Positions 27,780-40,375 of a DNA stretch of 64,000 nucleotides are shown here, piece by piece. The translations under genes were made by a program, and so were the position numbers. This stretch comes from Motacilla alba alba (Eukaryota > Chordata > Aves > Passeriformes > Motacillidae): NCBI RefSeq assembly GCF_015832195.1, contig NC_052017.1, positions 53,394,652 to 53,458,651 on the forward strand, in the 5' to 3' direction. Positions within the stretch are counted from its first letter, which is position 1. Each line of letters opens with the position of its first letter. The notes beneath the pieces are model-generated. The model searched no databases and was not told the DNA's origin. It saw only the letters and a list, made by a program, of their open reading frames with translations.

Positions 27780-29060
27780 CTCAAACTTTGGTATACTGCT
27801 CACAGGCTTATCTCTAGTGAGCCTGGATTTATCCCTTTCCCCCTTCAGATCCAGGTAAGAGCTCTTTGAATGAGTTCTGCTACTCAGAACTCATTGATCT
27901 TTTTTCCCCATTGAGATCTATCTTTCATTAGCAGGCCCTGGTGTTGTGTAGACTGACCCATGATCCAAAACCCCAGAACTCTGTTGGTGACACCAGGCTC
28001 AGAGCCAGGAATTGATCTACTGGATAATCCTATTTCTTCCCTCATCATATCCTGAAACTGAGAATGTTACTCGCAGTCCTGATCTCTTAACCAGATGTCC
28101 CAAGGCCCTGAAACCTCTCTTGATTTCCCTTGGGTTTCTTGTTGCAACTTCATTGCTGCCTACCTGAAAAGTCAATAATGAATAATAACCTGAATGCCGT
28201 ACCAAGGTGAGGAACTTTCTCTTTGCATCTTTAACCCTGGGTCCCTAGGGAGGCAACAGACTCCTCTAAAAAGTCTGCTCTGCATGTTGGGCATCCTCAT
28301 CCCTTCAGAAGGGCATCTAGTATGATTATGACCCAGCTGTTTTTCTTTACTGAAGCAAGCTTGATGCAGCACATAGTCCAGTTTAACCTCACTGACTCCT
28401 CCATGCCAGGTGAATCATCCTCCTTGTTATTGTTTGGTTGCACTTGCAGAGCCTCTTGCCTGTTATGCCAGGGCACCTGGGATGGTGGGGCAGTCAGAGA
28501 TGTGCCTGCTGTGCTGGGCAGGAGCTGGTTGCCATTGCCCCTCTACCTTCCGTCACTGTGTTCAGCCAGGTGGAAAGAGGACAGGGAATCCTCTGTGTCA
28601 TGCATCCTATCTGCTGTTAAGCTTATCTCAGGGAAGGTAGGGTGTGATTCCAGTGGTCTGTCTCTCTATCATTCCCAGATAATCTTCAATATACTGACCT
28701 CCTCTCAGAGCTCTTGCATTACGTGAAGGAGTCCCTCCACCTGTCCCACAGAGGTGCTCACTGCTGTTGGCCAGTACTGCTCTCAGAGCAGCTGACACCC
28801 AGGGGGCAGCATGTTCTCACTGAGGTCTGTCTGGGAAGCTGGGTCAGCTGTGGTGGATGCTGAGCTTAGGGAGACCATGACTTTCTGCTGGGTGGATAGC
28901 AGGGGTCCCTGGCTGAGCTTTCTGGAGGCTTGGCTGCCATTGCTTCTGGCCCCACTCAGGTAATTTCTGTTGCTGTCATGCAAGCTGTGGGCTCCTGTGG
29001 CTCTCTCATCTTCTTCTGAGTTGTCCCTAGTTTGGGAGCTTGTCCTGTGCACCACACAGG
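27780..29060 (-). pseudogene. CR1-type ORF1 relic with dead esterase domain
   Basis: Minus-strand remains of ORF1 of a CR1 LINE, in the expected order. A Ser-rich N-terminal part lies at 29055-28783. A short coiled-coil-like piece (VEGLLHVMQEL, then EEVSILKI) lies near 28740-28660. The SGNH-esterase-like region lies about 28372-27950. Its first block reads VIIILDALLKG, where CR1 ORF1 proteins normally have Gly-Asp-Ser, so the nucleophile Ser is gone. Later pieces are CCLPRDPG, FQVGSNEVATRN, and AWCHQQ with VLDHG. The final piece (LAELIQRALT) is near 27845. Several stops and frameshifts are present. The esterase in CR1 ORF1 is established for the family; the assignment here is by reading only. 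Confidence 0.72.
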
Positions 29061-29945
29061 TTTCATTGTAGATGTTTCATTTTAGATTATGTCAGCACTG
29101 GAGCTGCTCTTCTTGGCAGTCTTTGGAGCCCATATAATAAATACTTCAGCAACATCTCTTTCCCTGGAGGAAGAAATATGGACTTACTGGAATCATCAAG
29201 TTACAGAGACCTTGGTTAAAATGCTCATAGTCTCTACTCCAGTTCTCTTCCTTGAGGTTTTTGCAAAAATAAGTAAGGGCAAAATATCAAACATTTGTCC
29301 AACATAACTGATGAGCCTTCTACTTCTGAGCAAATCTGCCTAACTCATATACACAAGTCTTTTCACTGAAATGCCTACCATTGGTGCAATTAGACAATGG
29401 TATACCGTTTCCCTTGCTGTTTGCTCAGAATGAACAGTCACCCGAAATGAAATGCAGTGGTAATCCCTCAGTATTGTCAGTGGGACCCAGCTGAATTCAT
29501 CTAAATGTTATGTTTTTCCTTCCTGAAAGAAGAATCACACATGAAGCACTCTCACTTAATAATCAGATATTGCTTCATAATGGAATGCCTCCTTTGGTTT
29601 TTTGAGAATGTGGAACTTACATTCCCATTTTACTGGTGTTTTTAATGCATACTGATACCCTATTTCAGTTTCTTTGTCTGAAGAAAGTAGCTCTATGAAA
29701 CAATGGACATGCTTTCCTATAAAGATTTTTAAAAGTATCATTTTCTGCATTATTTAAAACTTTAGCTTTTTTTTTGAACTTTTTTTTTTTTTTTAACTTT
29801 TAACAGTCTTTTTCAAGCTGCTTGGAAAACTGTACTTGTAGTGATTTTAAACTGTTCTGATTTCTCCTTCAAATACTAATTTTTGCAATATCTTCATAGA
29901 AATAGGCATGTAAACTTGATACATGATATGAAGCCTGAAAGTGCA
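29061..29945. other. Intergenic, no gene seen
   Basis: AT-rich sequence between the CR1 ORF1 relic and the LTR at 29952, with T-runs near 29768-29793. Confidence 0.6.
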
Positions 29946-29951
29946 TACCCC

Positions 29952-30616
29952 TGTGGGAACCCAAGACATTCCTCTGGGTGCCCTGAATCACCAGAGCCAC
30001 TGGCATGGGGCTCTGAGACCCTGGCATGCAGCCAAAGACACATGGGGTTTTGATCTTAGCCCGTGGAGCAAATTACCAACTCTGTATGAAGAATTACAAG
30101 CCACACACAGAAGTTTAGGTATTGTAGTAGAAGTAGTCACAAAGTGGAAGGAAGGAGTTTTGAGTGCTGTACAGGGGGGTTTTAAGCCTTGTACACAGGG
30201 GTCCAAGTTTTGTACATGGGGGTCAGGGGTTCTAAGATGGAGGGATTTGGGTGTGCCCTGTCCTCCTTCTTTCTCCTTCCTAGCCTCCATGTCTTTGGTG
30301 ATGTTGGCACTCACAGGTTGGTTTAGAGTAAAAAGTCACCATTCAGTATAGATAGTAGGTATTGGGGAAAAAGTACAAACATCCAACATGTAATGTATGA
30401 TATAAAAGATGACATCAGCCCCTGGGAGTGTGCCTTTGTCTGAGCTGCTGAACAGGCCACAGCAGTTCAGGGAGAAGAATCTTTTAGATAACCAACAATA
30501 AACAACCTTGAGACCAGACAACAGAAGACTACTGAGTCTTTCTTTGAAGGCACGGGTTGGAGGAGAGACTTTTCCATCTTTTGGGGTCACCCCAATCCGG
30601 GGGTGAGACCCCCTCA
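29952..30616 (+). repeat. Solo LTR of an avian ERV (ERVK-like by duplication length)
   Basis: A 665-bp LTR from TGTGGGAACC to CCCCCTCA, flanked by a 6-bp direct repeat TACCCC at 29946-29951 and 30617-30622. A TATA box (TATAAAAG) lies at 30401 and the signal AATAAA at 30497-30502, giving a recognisable U3-R-U5 order. A 6-bp duplication fits ERVK-type integration. The open frames here (29941-30351 plus, 29988-30314 minus) are LTR sequence. No gag or pol is adjacent. Confidence 0.78.
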
Positions 30617-30622
30617 TACCCC

Positions 30623-31727
30623 CACCTGTGAGAATTCTACTTCCATTTCATTAATTCCCCGCATGATTCCCTCTCTATTTTTGTCAGAGAGTGTTGTTAG
30701 TTATTAAAAATGAGAAGGTTGAACTATCAAGCTATGCTGTTTCCTACACTGGTAAGAATTAACATGAAAATAATTTTAAAAATGTAATTACTAATGCAAG
30801 GAAACATTTTTAAATCTGTCAGCTAATAGTATGTTCCTCTAAGCATCCCTAGAATTAAGTATTTTTGCAAATTATTTAGTAAGTGCCTAATTTGCTACTA
30901 CTGGGGAAGAAAATTACATGGTTTCTTCTAAATTATTAAACAATATTTTGATGGCATTGACAAAGAACATAGGAAGATATTGATCACAGTCATCATGCTA
31001 TAAACAAATTCTCACAGCTTTCCTTTTTATCTTTTTATGTGATATTGAAGAGAAGAAAAATGTCATTAACTGTTATGAACTATATGTGCAAACTCTGATT
31101 GGAAGCCATACCAAGAGTTCAGCTGCTTCTAGATTTTCTTTTAAAGTCACTAATATATAGGAATTTTTCTAAGAAAGCATTTAGAACTTCACAAAGAAAC
31201 TTGATTGCAACATACAGTCAATTTTCTGGCTTTACAGGATTTTTGCTGTTTTGTTGATCATTGGCATCAAGGTCTATTTTCAGTCTTTTGGAAGAAATAT
31301 CTGCATCTTTAACAGTATTTTAATAAGATGATACCTAGACAGGCTCATTCCAACTTTACCTCCCTTTTTAGCCATATTCATTAGAAAAGTTTAATTTCTT
31401 TCCCCCCTTAATTTCCTGTGATTGAAAGATCATTGTGTTACATATTGACCTGTACTTGTCCAGAGAAGTCAAGACTTCATGATCAGGCACAAGGCAGACA
31501 CACAGGCAGAGGGAGATGGGAGGGCTACTCAGTGCCTGGTGGGGATGAGTTTGTATTTTGGACTGAATGTGGGTGGTTACCATATGGTGGTTATCCATCC
31601 ATATGGACAGGGATTATCCTAAGGGAAGGTTATTCCTGTGTTATGGAAAAGATACCAGATCCAGATGAGAACGAGAAGCAAAGGTGTTCACAGCAGAAGA
31701 ACAGGAATGTTCCTTTGAATTTGTACA
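30623..31727. other. Intergenic, no gene seen
   Basis: AT-rich sequence between two LTR elements. The 31418-31756 frame runs into the LTR fragment and has no domain. Confidence 0.6.
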
Positions 31728-32015
31728 TATCTTGGTTCTGGCCAAGACTGGGTTAGTTTTTGCAGTAGCCAGGATGGGCCTGGCTAGGACACAAAGGTTA
31801 TTCTACACCACTTCACCATTGCCAGGGTGAGAGGAAGGGAGTCTTCCAGGGAGGAGGGGTTCCTTTTGGATGAGATAGCTTGTTAGAGGGAGTGGTGAGG
31901 TGGTGCTGTTCCCAGTAATCTGTTCTTATCTCAGTCCATTGTTTTTCACCTTTTGTGCCTCCAATTCTCCTCTCCAGCCCTCAGCAATGGATAGAGGGGA
32001 AGTGAGTGAGAACAT
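31728..32015 (+). repeat. Probable degenerate ERV LTR fragment
   Basis: The run TTGGTTCTGGCCAAGACTGG, then GCAGTAGCCAGGATGG, ACACAAAGGTTATTCTACA and CTCCAATTCTCCTCTCC has the look of a bird ERVL LTR. No target-site duplication was found, and the 3' edge is blurred near AAGTGAGTGAGAACATGG. Confidence 0.5.
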
Positions 32016-32211
32016 GGTTTGAAGAGTCTCAGTATGAGCACTAAACTGGGGAGTACCATTCCTAAAGCATGACAGTACATCATAAAATTTGGGTTGATGA
32101 CCACATTTACGAGTATATAGCTGTGGCCACGTATAGGAATGATCAAAAGATGGACCACAAACCATTACCAATATTTAGGGTGCACAGGAAAATGAGGTAG
32201 TACAGAGTTCT

Positions 32212-32229
32212 TTGGAGTACGTACTCCAA
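32212..32229. repeat. 18-bp perfect palindrome
   Basis: TTGGAGTACGTACTCCAA is self-complementary about a centre between 32220 and 32221. It lies directly beside a second dyad at 32233-32253. Confidence 0.95.
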
Positions 32230-32232
32230 TGT

Positions 32233-32253
32233 TGTAGGTCTAGGAGACCTACA
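32233..32253. repeat. 9-bp stem, 3-nt loop dyad
   Basis: TGTAGGTCT at 32233-32241 and AGACCTACA at 32245-32253 are exact reverse complements around AGG, three bases from the palindrome at 32212-32229. Confidence 0.95.
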
Positions 32254-33567
32254 GGGCTTTATTTACAGAATTTCCTGTATTAATTAAATACTTAATTAAG
32301 GCCAGTTTAGACTCATAATTTGAACGTATTTTTCCATGCTCTCAGGAGCAATTTTTATTCTTAGTTTGAAGGACAAGCTCCACCAACAGTATTAGAATAA
32401 TTTGTCAATTTATCTCAAGTTCTAGATCCATTAAGTCTGAAACTTGGCTAACAACAGTTGAAAATTGGAGGAGCTGCTCTACTGACACATTAACACAGGA
32501 TATGAATACAGGCAGATACAGAACTGCATATGTATATAACTGCCTTTTATTCCCTTTTTATTCATGTACAACCTAGTCATGGTCCCCTTCTCATAAAAAA
32601 AAAAACAAAAAAAAACCAACAACAACAACAACAAAAAAACCTTAACTCATTGGGCTCAAATTATGCCCACTGAAGAATAGTTAAAAATAATTTGAAAATG
32701 TTTGGGCAACGCCCCTCATTCCTGCAACCTTTTATTCACATAATAGTTGGTGAAGATTAATTGATTATCAGCCAATCTCAGATGTCCTAAGAGTTGAGAC
32801 TAGATGCCCAAAGTCCAAAATACAAAATCTGTAAAACATTGCCAGTAAAACATTCTGGCAATACAGATGAGAGAACTGAGAGTTGGAAATGAGTTGAGAA
32901 AGCAAAAAATGGCTTTAGAGAAAAGAAGAACATAGTAATTAAGAGTGTGGAGTATAAGCAGATGTATGGAAATGTACATCCACAATATAACAGCATCCCA
33001 AAAGTTATGCTACCTTCATAACATCTGGCAGCTTGTGCTACTGAAACTCGTAATCACCTTGCACACCTTCTATGCCTGCAATGATATATCTTCTGAAATG
33101 ATAAATTTCTAGATGACACCCCCACTCCCCCAATGAGCAAGAGAGAGTATCAAAATTGTGACAGAATTATAAAAATTCAGTTCTTGTTTGGAAACAAAAT
33201 GATATGTAATGAAATAATTCCTGATTGCTTAGGTAGGCCCTTATTCACGGATGTCCATGTGCCTAGCCTTGAAAGTTTTTTTACCATGACATCCAGTTTG
33301 ATCTGTTGGCTGCAGGTTAAGCCTGTGACCAAATTTCCTCCAAGGCACTTTTAACCTGCATCCACTGGCCTCAAAGCACTTCATGGATTGCTCCTGTTTC
33401 CACTGAAATCAGTTTTGATGCTGAGAACAGGACACTGTCTTTAATTACGAAAACCTCTCAATGTCTTATGTAAGAGATGGTCGTTTTGATATTTCTTCTG
33501 CAAGTGTATGGATATGGGCTTGAAGAATGGGATTAATTTAATCTGGTATTAGCACTTTGGCATCTGG
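32254..33567. other. Intergenic, no gene seen
   Basis: AT-rich, with an A-rich and (CAA)n run at 32595-32640. Confidence 0.65.
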
Positions 33568-33639
33568 TCTAAAATAATCTTGTAAGACCCCTTCTGAAAC
33601 TAATAGACAGAGGAAGGGGTCTTACAAGATTATTTTAGA
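33568..33639. repeat. Perfect 27-bp inverted repeat with 18-nt loop
   Basis: The left arm 33568-33594 (TCTAAAATAATCTTGTAAGA...) is the exact reverse complement of the right arm 33613-33639, with loop TGAAACTAATAGACAGAG. Pairing stops on both sides. Either strand could form a strong hairpin. Confidence 0.95.
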
Positions 33640-36600
33640 GAACAGTTCACTGTTCCTGTCTTAGCATGATATGAATCTGTTTCTGTGAGGTTGCTATCTC
33701 TCTGAGACAAGGAATCATGACACCTTGCTTTTAAATGAGAAAAAGGCTGAAGAATCAGATTCTATTATTTCTTCAAATGAAATGGTGTCTGCATTGACTT
33801 TTTGAATTAAGATTGGATCTCCTTGTGTGATTGGGACACATTCTGGGGGAAACAATTGGTCTTACTCTGTAATATGAACATAAGTCATCATTCCCTTTTG
33901 TTGTTTAGATCTCCAGGGTTCCCACCAAACAGAATAACAATTAATTCTGTGTAACGTCTGACAGGATCATCTATGCTTGACCAGAAGGTTACAATATTAG
34001 TCTGGTACACATTCATAATAGAAAAGTGAGGATCATTGTAATCTGGGGAAAGAAATGTCCCCTGCTGGTTTTAAACTCAGGTTAGGAATTCTAAATGGTC
34101 TTCTTTGAAGACACTTAGACTGTGAAATCGTTGGAGAAATAAAGATTAGTTGGGCATTCCAGGTATCATCATCCCTAGCCACTCCTGTGGCACTGTTTGG
34201 CAAGGACTTTTGGACTTTTTTCCCCTGTAGATATTAATGGCCATGTTAAAAAGCTTAGATTGGCCTAATGTAGAAGAATTACCTACTCACTAACTCCAGG
34301 TAATCACACATGGACCATCAATGACTTACTATTTACACAACATGATATATTCAAGGTTTGAATGAAAGAAACACTGGAACTGGACAGAAAAATGACAGCT
34401 TTTTATAAGTTCAGCCAGCCCTTACTGTGAGATCTTTATGAGAAAGTCAAGACATACTCATTCATAATTAAAATGGATTAGTAGGTGCAGAATTTCAAGT
34501 CCAAAATTCTCAAAATTACTATAGAGCCATTTTTTAGTGGGGGATTACAGACAAAGAATGTTCATATTTTAGAGAATGAGTTCTCTGGTATGTCGGCAGT
34601 TAGAAGTTTCATGGATTAGGCTGCTAATGAGTATTCAGTCAGTGATAACATATATTTTGGTTATTTTGTTTGTTGCTTCCATTCTACTCAGGCACGCATT
34701 TTCTCCTGATAAATGGTTCTCTAGATTTTCGAGCAAGACTCTAGATCACTTGAATCCTAGTATGATGTACATGCTGGTAATGTTTTTTTGAGTGGTTACA
34801 AAAATAAAACTCTGCTGGTGACTTCTTTCTGAAACGGCTGCATCTCCATGGCAATTTTGCAATCATTATTATGTTTAGGAGCAATTTCTCCAGTCTCAAT
34901 ACACTCCAGTCAGGTCACCAAGAGTGGTACAGTGCCTCCCCACACTCCAAGTACAAGGTCTAACAATGCTACCCATAACTTCTTTATCCACTGGAAATCC
35001 CCTGTCTATCAAGAGGTTAGATTCACTTTGGCAATTCCACACAAGATAAATAAATACAAATATCTCCTGTCATGACCTTTCTGTTCCTCATATTCAGCAT
35101 GTTTCAACATTATGAGCAGACACAGTTCAGGCTCAGAATGTATAAATACAAAAATTAAAAGGCCCCTTTTGTCCTAGATCTTGGCTCCTTGCGAGACAAG
35201 AAAGCACACAGGCTGCACAGCACCAGGAAGCCCGGGCAAGGGCCACTTCCATGGCCCCTGGCTGAATGCTGTGATTGCTACTGGGACTGTTCAAGAGGCC
35301 CGAACACAGATCAGGTAGTGTGGCTCAAGTGCTGGGTTTGCCTCATGAAAGTTTTTGTGGAAGAAAGTGCTAAGCAAAGAAGGGGGGTGGAATGTTACTT
35401 TCCTATATGGCAAACAATTTACACTGTCATTAATATTGCAAGCCTTTTTTTCAGAAGAAAAAAATCCCTGCTTTATTTTAAGATTTTTAGTATGGTTTAT
35501 TCTGAGATTTAGAAAACACAAGAGAGTCAGGCCTTCCAGACAAATGCATTTACCTTGACGGAATGCATTTGCAATAGCTTTACAACAATGGCCTAGAGAA
35601 TACTTGCAATTCACATTGGACTATTTTTTCTTCTTCTTTTTTTTTTTTTTTTTTTTAGTGCTTGAAAATGGACCTTGTTTGGGGGCCTAATTCACAGCTA
35701 CCACACCTACTCTCTCTGCCCAGAGAGCGAAGAGAATGAATAGGTCAATCACCTGACATATTTCCATCCAATTTCAAGGGTTGAATGTGTTCATTTTCTG
35801 ACTAATGGCATGTCATTTTGCAGAAGCCTTTGGTCGCGAATTAATCCTGGAATCAAAACAGATTTTCTGGGGAGCAATCTTCCATCAAGTATTGATTTTT
35901 TTACACTCATGGAGTCTGTACTCCCTAATTTAACCTGACAATGATTCTGCACAATGGGCTGGGAGCACCTTGGCAACTCACAGAAGGAACTTTTAGTGTC
36001 TTTTCTTTCTGCAAAGTAGTAGAGGGTGGGGGGAGTGAGGAGTGGAGGAAAGAAAAGACCCAAACAACACAGTTAGTCACTGGGGGAGTGTTTACAGTCT
36101 GATGTTTTATTTCTGATTATTTCGAATGGAGGAATAATGCTAACTTTAGAAGTAATGTAAGTGGAGATGTCTCTGAAAGACGCATGACTCTGTGAAATCC
36201 TGTTTATGGCAACAGTCCCCTGCTGCTCTTGCACCTTTTCCTCACCCCCAGCACTCTTGGACGCTAATAACACAAAAACCATAATAGCATCTCTAGTTGC
36301 ACCTGATACTCTTATGAGTTGACATTTTACTGTACAATAAAAAAAAAACAAAACAAAACAAAGAAAAGCTTGTGCACATAGAAGCATAAAAATGCATCCT
36401 TTATCAAAAAGGTGTTTTTTAACTCTGGCCTCAGAAATCCAGCTGCCAATGGCTAAGCTTTGCTGTTTAGTCCTCCTGCAAGACAAACTTCTTTGTAACT
36501 GCTTCTCTATATGCTCTGTACTAAACCCTGTTCTAGCTGTTTGTTCTATTTATTTGACTATGAACACCAACAAGAAAAAAAAAAGAAAAATCTATCATTA

Positions 36601-39600
36601 TGAAACAATAATACACAAACCAGTGAAAAGTGAGATATCATTTAGAGACAGGAGGATTGATGGGGAAGCAGTAAAGGAGCCATAAGAATCTGGTTTTTAA
36701 CAGAAAACAAAGATGGGCCATTTTTGTTTTTGCAGGTACACTGCAGAAGTGAAATAATGCAGTGTAATCATCATTCCCAGGTTAAAACTTCTTTCTCAGA
36801 GATGAGAAGCAATACATATATTTAAGAGATAGTGGGTAAGATGCTCATCCTTTTGCCTTATTCTGAAACTGAAATGGAAGAGATTTTAAGCATCTTGCAC
36901 AAAGGTCCTTACAGAAAAATAACATCTCTGCTCATGATTTCTCCATTAGAAATGCTTCATTACCGAAAACATTGCTATATGACCTGAAAAATAATACTTT
37001 TTTTTTCTTTGCCATTTCAGAGACAATCACAATTTGAGAGGTATTTTGTTGGAAATAATTTTTTCCCTCTATAAAATAACCTTTCAGCTCTACTTTGAAT
37101 AAAAGAAATATAAAATGGAAAAGGTCTGGAAAAAAACCCACTTCAGTCCCTTCAGTTTGGCTACCAAAACCAAAATATAATAATTGCATTTTTAGACATT
37201 TCATTCCAGATAGTAATCTGTTGCAGATATGACTTTGCAAATTTCTGATTGATGGATCTCTGTCATTGTCAGTTCTAAATTCAAAAGAGAACAAAAAGTG
37301 TAGAAGATGAAAATATCTTTAGAAAAGACTGTGCCTGACTGAATCAGGACCTAAATTCCTGAAAACTGCAGTTCCAGAGGATAATACAGGAAATGTTTGT
37401 GGAAAATAAACTGAGGTACACAGAAATAAGAGGTCCATATAAAATTTCAATAATGATATTAAGTAATAAATCAGTAATAGTTGTTCCTGAACACTAACAA
37501 TAGCATATTATTTCTCCATTGTACTATTTCAGGAATACCTTGGAAACCATGAGATGAGTATTTTCTGGCCTCATCACAAAGGTTAGGGTGAAGAACCCTT
37601 GTGTGAAAAGTTTTGAGTGATAGAATATGTTTAAATTGTTACAAATGTTTATAAAAGTGCTTCTAGGCATAAAGATGATGACTGAAATCATACACAGGAA
37701 CAGCTGAAGATCGCTCTCTTATTGTTAAAGAACTCTCTTCTTGCAAGTTTTTTTCTACTTTCATCTCATTTTCCAGAGACATTTTGAAAGAGGACTGCTT
37801 CTTTTCTTCCTTGTTTTATGAAAGTGCCTTTGTACATTAGTGAAGTGCTTTAATAACACGCACTTTGTAAAAGTCAAAAGTGCTCTATTATCTATAAGTA
37901 TAGAAGTAAATAGCACTTGTTTTAATTGAAAATATCAAACTTTTGTAGCTCTAAACACATCAAAGACGCATCCATTTGTGCATCTCTTCCAAAGGGTGAA
38001 TTCTAGTGCTTTTAGACAGACTGAAAAAGAATCAAGCTTATTAGAACCATGAGAAGTTTTCAAATTGAAATGCCTTTCAACCTTCAAGTGGTTAAAATAT
38101 GGAAATGGTTAATGCACTTAGCATGTGAAGCCACTTTGAAAGACTGAAAGGTTTAACCAATTATCCCTATCAGCTGAGAAGTGCCAACTGACCACAAACA
38201 GTCTTAGGTCAATCTGACTTCAAGGTAACTTATAGTGGTTTACATTTTAATGAAGCAGTTTAATCTGTAGGTTAATTAGCAAACAGAGATTTAAACTGTT
38301 GTATTTTACTCTACAGGAGCATGCACTCAGCCTGTTGCTGTGGCTTGATTGAAGGACAACACAATTTTGAACCGCTATAACTTGACAGTACAAGTGTATT
38401 TAAACTTTATATACACAGAAAAGTGTAGTGATTTGCTTGGTGTCAGTGTAACAAAACTCTTTCTGAACTAATTTATCTTTCATCCTTCAAGACAAAACTT
38501 AAATGGCTTAAGGAGTGCTATTTAGTTGGTCAGTTATTAACTTAACCTGAAAGAAGATGATGTCTCACTGTGGGGGTAAAGAAGTGTCCAGAGGGATTTC
38601 TGAGACAAATTGAGTTACATTAATAAAGCTTTTGCGACCAGGTGAGGGCTACTGGCTCTGGTACAGATTGGGGCAAATGATGAACACAATCACATAACCA
38701 CGACTTAACAACTTAGCATCCATCAGCCAAGCTCTGGTAACTGACTGTGATTAGATTTCATTTTGATAAAAAGCCAACGGAAAGAGGACAAATAAAAGCA
38801 AAAATCAATCATATCCCCAACCATAAATGTACTAATAAAATTTTAAATACCTGTCCAGGACTTGACCTCCTGTTTTCTTGAGTTTCTTGTCCCTTAAAGG
38901 GTGAGTCTTCTTTTTCAGAAGCCTCCTGTCCACTATTATTTATTTGTATTATCATTTGCTTAGACACTGTGTCAGGACTCTAGCCATGTGGTACAAACGT
39001 ATTCTAGTTATGTTCTTGCTTTAATTGACAAGGGCAGCAATAGTGCTTGAAGCCTTCACAGAGCACCATGTTATATATGAGCCTCTGATGTAATTCCCAC
39101 AGTAGGCCTGTGGTGTATGGATGCTTTCATGGTGTATGGATGCTTCCATGTGGACAAAGTCTCCACATAAACTTAGAAGCAACAGTATGAGGGTCTATGC
39201 TGCTGACAGAGAAGGGATGCTGCAGGTACAGGCAGAGATAATATCAAAACTGAGGTCTCCCAATTCTTAAAATATGACTACTGATAATAATTCCTTGACC
39301 TCTACACCATCAATAGAAGGCAAGATCTTCTTTAACTCTTTAAAATTAACAGAGCTTAACAGGAAAAATAAATTTCTTGTTCATCTGAATGACTATCTCT
39401 GTAAATTTCTTAGCCTCCTGCTGCTGCACTTTGAAGTGTGGGCATGATTAGGCATTATGTGAAGAGTTCTTACTTGTTTTCAGATTTGAGTGTAGAAATG
39501 TATCTGTACAGAGTACAGACTCTTTGGAAAAAATTCAAACACCTCAGAGTCAGTAGTCTAATATTCTTTACTTCAAGCAGCCATGTGTTTATTCTGGGTA

Positions 39601-40257
39601 TTGCACACAGCACCTAGAATGTTCAACTAGCACCAATCTTTATGATAGGGGGAGCAAGGTGTTGCTAAAAAGTTAAATTACGTTTAGGACCCTTACTTTA
39701 ATATAAAATCAGGTAGAGTCCCCAACAACTCCTTTTGAAATGAGTAGTGAAGAACCAATGGTTTTCCACTTTCACATAGAAACCACAGGAAGACACCTGC
39801 ATTTGGACTTCAAAGCTTAATTTAAGGAGCTCTACTTGATAAACTGTATTATTAATTTATTATCAATCACCCCTAGATAAGGATACAAAGAACATTAGAT
39901 AGACCATATGGCATATTCCATACAGTAGGCAGTTAGGGAAAAGAAAAGACCAGAAAAATAGAGTACACTATTTTGTATGCATCCTTTCAATTTTCATTTT
40001 TTGCTTTGTGTCACACACTCAAAAATGAGTCATTTATTTAGAATAATATCTATTTAAGGAGCTTAGGTCACCTTGGAGCTGAAAGGCAGTCTGAATTGCA
40101 CTGTGGTGTTCCATTGTTGCTGAAGAATTGTGGCATGGTATCATATCCAAAAGAAATAGTTGCAATGGAATAATTAACAACATGATACATGTAAAGAAAA
40201 TATTGTGGAAAGATGAAGTGGTCATGACCAGTTTAGCAAAGTTATGGTGTGGTGTAA
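33640..40257. other. Intergenic, repeat-poor
   Basis: No transposon recognised over about 6.6 kb. A GC-richer patch lies at 35180-35340 and a T-run at 35637-35655. The part at about 37600-38480 is the most uniform unique sequence and holds homeodomain-type cores such as GTTAATTAGC and TTTTAATTGA. Confidence 0.55.
39111..39148. repeat. Tandem duplication, 19 bp x 2
   Basis: TGGTGTATGGATGCTTTCA is followed directly by TGGTGTATGGATGCTTCCA. Confidence 0.95.
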
Positions 40258-40375
40258 GTCTACAATTACCTTACCTTACCTTAATTTATCCTATACTCTA
40301 TCTATAGGATTACTCTAACCCTATATTCTTAACTATAGAACTATATCCTATAATCTATCCTATACTCTAGGAATT
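40258..40375. repeat. Degenerate CCTTA / CCTATA-type minisatellite
   Basis: ACCTT units at 40266-40282 pass into variants of TATCCTATA(A/C)TCTA, including two longer related segments ending in CTATAGGA and CTCTAGGA. Confidence 0.75.

Noticed and set aside
29941..30351. Overlapping 136-codon (plus) and 108-codon (minus) frames
   Set aside because: Both are inside the LTR at 29952-30616.
35189..35614. 107-codon frames on both strands
   Set aside because: They overlap antisense, have no domain, and are chance frames next to a GC-richer patch.
36073..37294. Minus-strand frames of 137 and 120 codons
   Set aside because: AT-rich sequence with no recognisable domain.
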